The position numbers were made by a program, and so were the translations under genes. 64,000 nucleotides of DNA from Chrysemys picta bellii. Its lineage: Eukaryota > Chordata > Testudines > Emydidae. Positions within the stretch are counted from its first letter, which is position 1, and the number at the start of each line of letters is the position of its first letter. The stretch covers positions 23,984,572 through 24,048,571 of the forward strand of contig NC_088800.1 in the NCBI RefSeq assembly GCF_011386835.1, in the 5' to 3' direction. This document shows, one piece after another, positions 62,156 to 64,000 of this stretch. The notes under the pieces are model-generated. The model did not search any database and was not told the DNA's origin. It was given only the letters and a program-made list of their open reading frames with translations.

Positions 62156-64000
62156 AGGAACACAGACTAGCTGCAATTTCTATATAGAGAGAGTTCTTGC
62201 ATTTCATCCTCCCAACTACATACGTAACATGTAGCTGAATTTCAATTATTTTAAATAAAACTGTTATTTCAAAGGGCAAAGGTCACATTTTGATATCATA
62301 ACTTCATAAACAGGAAGAGTGTAGAGAATAAGTCTTCCTGGAGACCACAACTTCCTTGGTTTGGACAAAAGATGACACTGCCATTTTCTTCTGACACTCA
62401 GGGATTTGTCAAAGCTCCAGTAGCTTTTACTACTCTGTATCACTAAATACTTATTGAGCTATGTCACAATCAAATTTATACAGCCAGATAACCATTTAAA
62501 TTATCTACTGCAAGCTAGGGACTGAATTCAGGTTTGCAAGCAAAAAACATAGCATATCATGAAAACTGCAAAAGAATGGCAAATTTTAACAAAATGGCTG
62601 CCAGAATTGATGTAATTTCCATAAAGAATCAGGTATATTCACATTTATGAGCTATTTTGAGTTGCTCATATTTTCAACATATGCTAATAGGTTGTTTGTT
62701 TTTTAACATATAGTCAGTTTTTTCTTTTTGAAATTAATTCAAGCTATAGTATAAAATATGCAGAGAAACTGCATTAAGTCGGCAACTTTCCAGCTTCTTC
62801 CTGCACTTTATCTTTTGTGTTGTATTTCACCTCTACAACAGTTTGACTTTCTGGGCTGAACTGCTTTCTTAAAGAATGAGTATCTATAGCAGAAAAAATG
62901 AAATTGTTTAATGTTGCATGGTACCTTCCCAGAACTCTAGTGCTCTGGGCCCAAGAAGTTATCTTGTATTGGTTCAATAATGCAAAGCTGTGTTAACTCC
63001 CTCCCTGCAGGTTTTTCCTTCTCTACAAAGAAGCACAGCTCTTAAAACACACACTCTTACCAAGCATGACAAAAATCAAGACCTCACCCCACATGGTTTC
63101 TGACCTGACTATTAATGTTGAAGGTCAAACCACTACCCTTGAAGAACAGAACGGCTAAATCACTAGAGCCTTTTTCAAATATGAAAAACTCCCTTCAGGG
63201 GAGATGTAAGCCTTTCAGCCCTCAATTAACTCCTCCTAGTGATGCAACAGGACACTTAACAGTATTTGAGCCATAGCTTTATCAGCTGTTAATTACTTAT
63301 TTGGTATGCAACAATAGATGATAAAGTTCCATGTGATATGATGTAGAAATATCATAGTTTTGGATTCTGACTTTAAAATTCATAGGCGATATGGATGAAA
63401 ATAAAGTGTGTTTTGTCTTTTTGTGTGAGCAAGCAGATACTTAAGCACATTTTGTTGGGGGCATTTATGGAGATCATTTGAAAACTACATCTTTAACTTT
63501 AAAATAAACCTTTCAATAGGTTATATGCATAATGTGGTTACTAATATTACATTGTTTCTATGATCCTCAAATGAGATGATTGGGGGGAAGAGGGTGTGAG
63601 TGTGTGAGAGGGACTCTGACTTCTTAAATTTTGAATCCTTGGGATAGCTGAACTAAAATTAAAGAGGTGGAGAAATTTTACACAAACTACAGAATGGTTT
63701 AGAAAAAATATCAATATTTTCCATATCTCATTTTATCTGAAAATACTAGAATCTATTTGAAAATGTTACACGACCACAACTATTAATATTTTCTTCTTTA
63801 AAACAAAACATAACACTAAAGAGTTACTTTATAACAAGTTTATATCTTTGTTTATTATCCAAAAAATCTTTAATCAGAGTTCACTAAAACAACTGGATAC
63901 CCATTTCAATCAAGTAACATCTATCATGGAACTTGGCTACTTGGCACTTTTGAAGATTTATCATTTATCATCAGTTACAGATGAAGTTCATTGCCTTGTT

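Larger units (their letters stand above)
1..64000 (-). other. WDR72: WDR72 gene, partial (internal part of the transcription unit)
   Basis: Five exons on the minus strand encode the C-terminal part of WDR72, after the WD40 propellers. The identification rests on recalled human WDR72 strings that reappear in order: GTLERHET, LPVKTKW, LLFDLE, SCLLPWGVDK, LMLPGW, NLFSRKVLDLS, KLISCWRDQSV and LLAEVQ. The paralogue WDR7 differs at these places, for example HAWGLNE instead of LPWGVDK. Exon phases join without a break (ends at phase 0, 2, 1, 0 and 2 in transcript order). WDR72 is a cytosolic, vesicle-associated protein needed for enamel maturation and linked to V-ATPase function in the kidney. Neither gene end is in the window: no start exon or promoter, and no terminal exon or polyadenylation site. 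Confidence 0.93.
53500..64000 (-). other. WDR72 intron upstream of exon A (at least 10.5 kb)
   Basis: No exon coding for the last WD40 repeat (IKWHP...VYIWEI) was found on the minus strand, so the intron continues past 64000. Repeats inside are listed separately. The stretches 53500-54990, 55610-56810, 57250-58120, 59200-61980 and 62165-64000 hold nothing recognisable beyond short old repeat cores (56375-56450) and low-complexity runs. Confidence 0.65.

Noticed and set aside
62774..62977. 67-codon minus-strand frame considered as an upstream WDR72 exon
   Set aside because: No WD-repeat residues, and no splice donor leaving the single G needed before exon A.

Overview
This is vertebrate nuclear DNA: AT-rich, with long introns, canonical GT/AG splice sites and dense interspersed repeats. 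The repeat set points to a turtle: antisense CR1 LINE ends, Penelope-like tails ending in 'actaacacggctgctactctgaaa', palindromic GC-rich hAT MITEs beginning CAGGGGTCGGCAAC or CAGGGTTGGGCAAAC, a Myb/SANT-domain transposon exon, and a retroviral LTR ending CTCCGTGACA. A crocodilian or other archelosaur is the alternative. The assignment rests on recalled repeat families, not on a search.

One protein-coding gene is visible, WDR72, on the minus strand and running through the whole window. Five consecutive internal exons of its C-terminal part can be placed exactly. In transcript order they are 53499-53294, 21566-20746, 16399-16308, 12099-12017 and 813-627. Together they make 1,389 bp of open frame (about 463 codons) with matching splice phases and no stop codon. 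The N-terminal WD40 exons lie beyond 64000 and the terminal exon lies left of base 1. WDR72 is the paralogue of WDR7 (rabconnectin-3 beta). It is tied to vesicle and V-ATPase function, and human mutations cause enamel hypomaturation and, in some patients, distal renal tubular acidosis. If the source is a toothless turtle, an intact reading frame here is informative.

By region (plus-strand order): 1-626 is intron; 627-12016 holds the last visible exon and an 11.2 kb intron with a GC-rich DNA transposon, two CR1 fragments and a hAT MITE nested in the second CR1; 12017-21566 holds three exons and 4 kb introns; 21567-53293 is a 31.7 kb intron with a Myb/SANT pseudogene, an LTR, an inverted Penelope-like element, several hAT MITEs, MIR and LINE relics, and an 86 bp perfect palindrome; 53294-53499 is an exon; 53500-64000 is upstream intron with a 601 bp hAT MITE, LINE 3' ends, a MIR and a minisatellite.

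No prokaryotic features, CRISPR array, rRNA or tRNA gene was found. I found no new multi-gene system. The most useful leads are the intact WDR72 frame, a possible extra in-frame exon at 17321-17401, repeated 'snap-back' Penelope-type insertions (one bounded by a target-site duplication), a Myb/SANT frame broken by a single stop, and a perfect DR5 retinoic-acid-type element.
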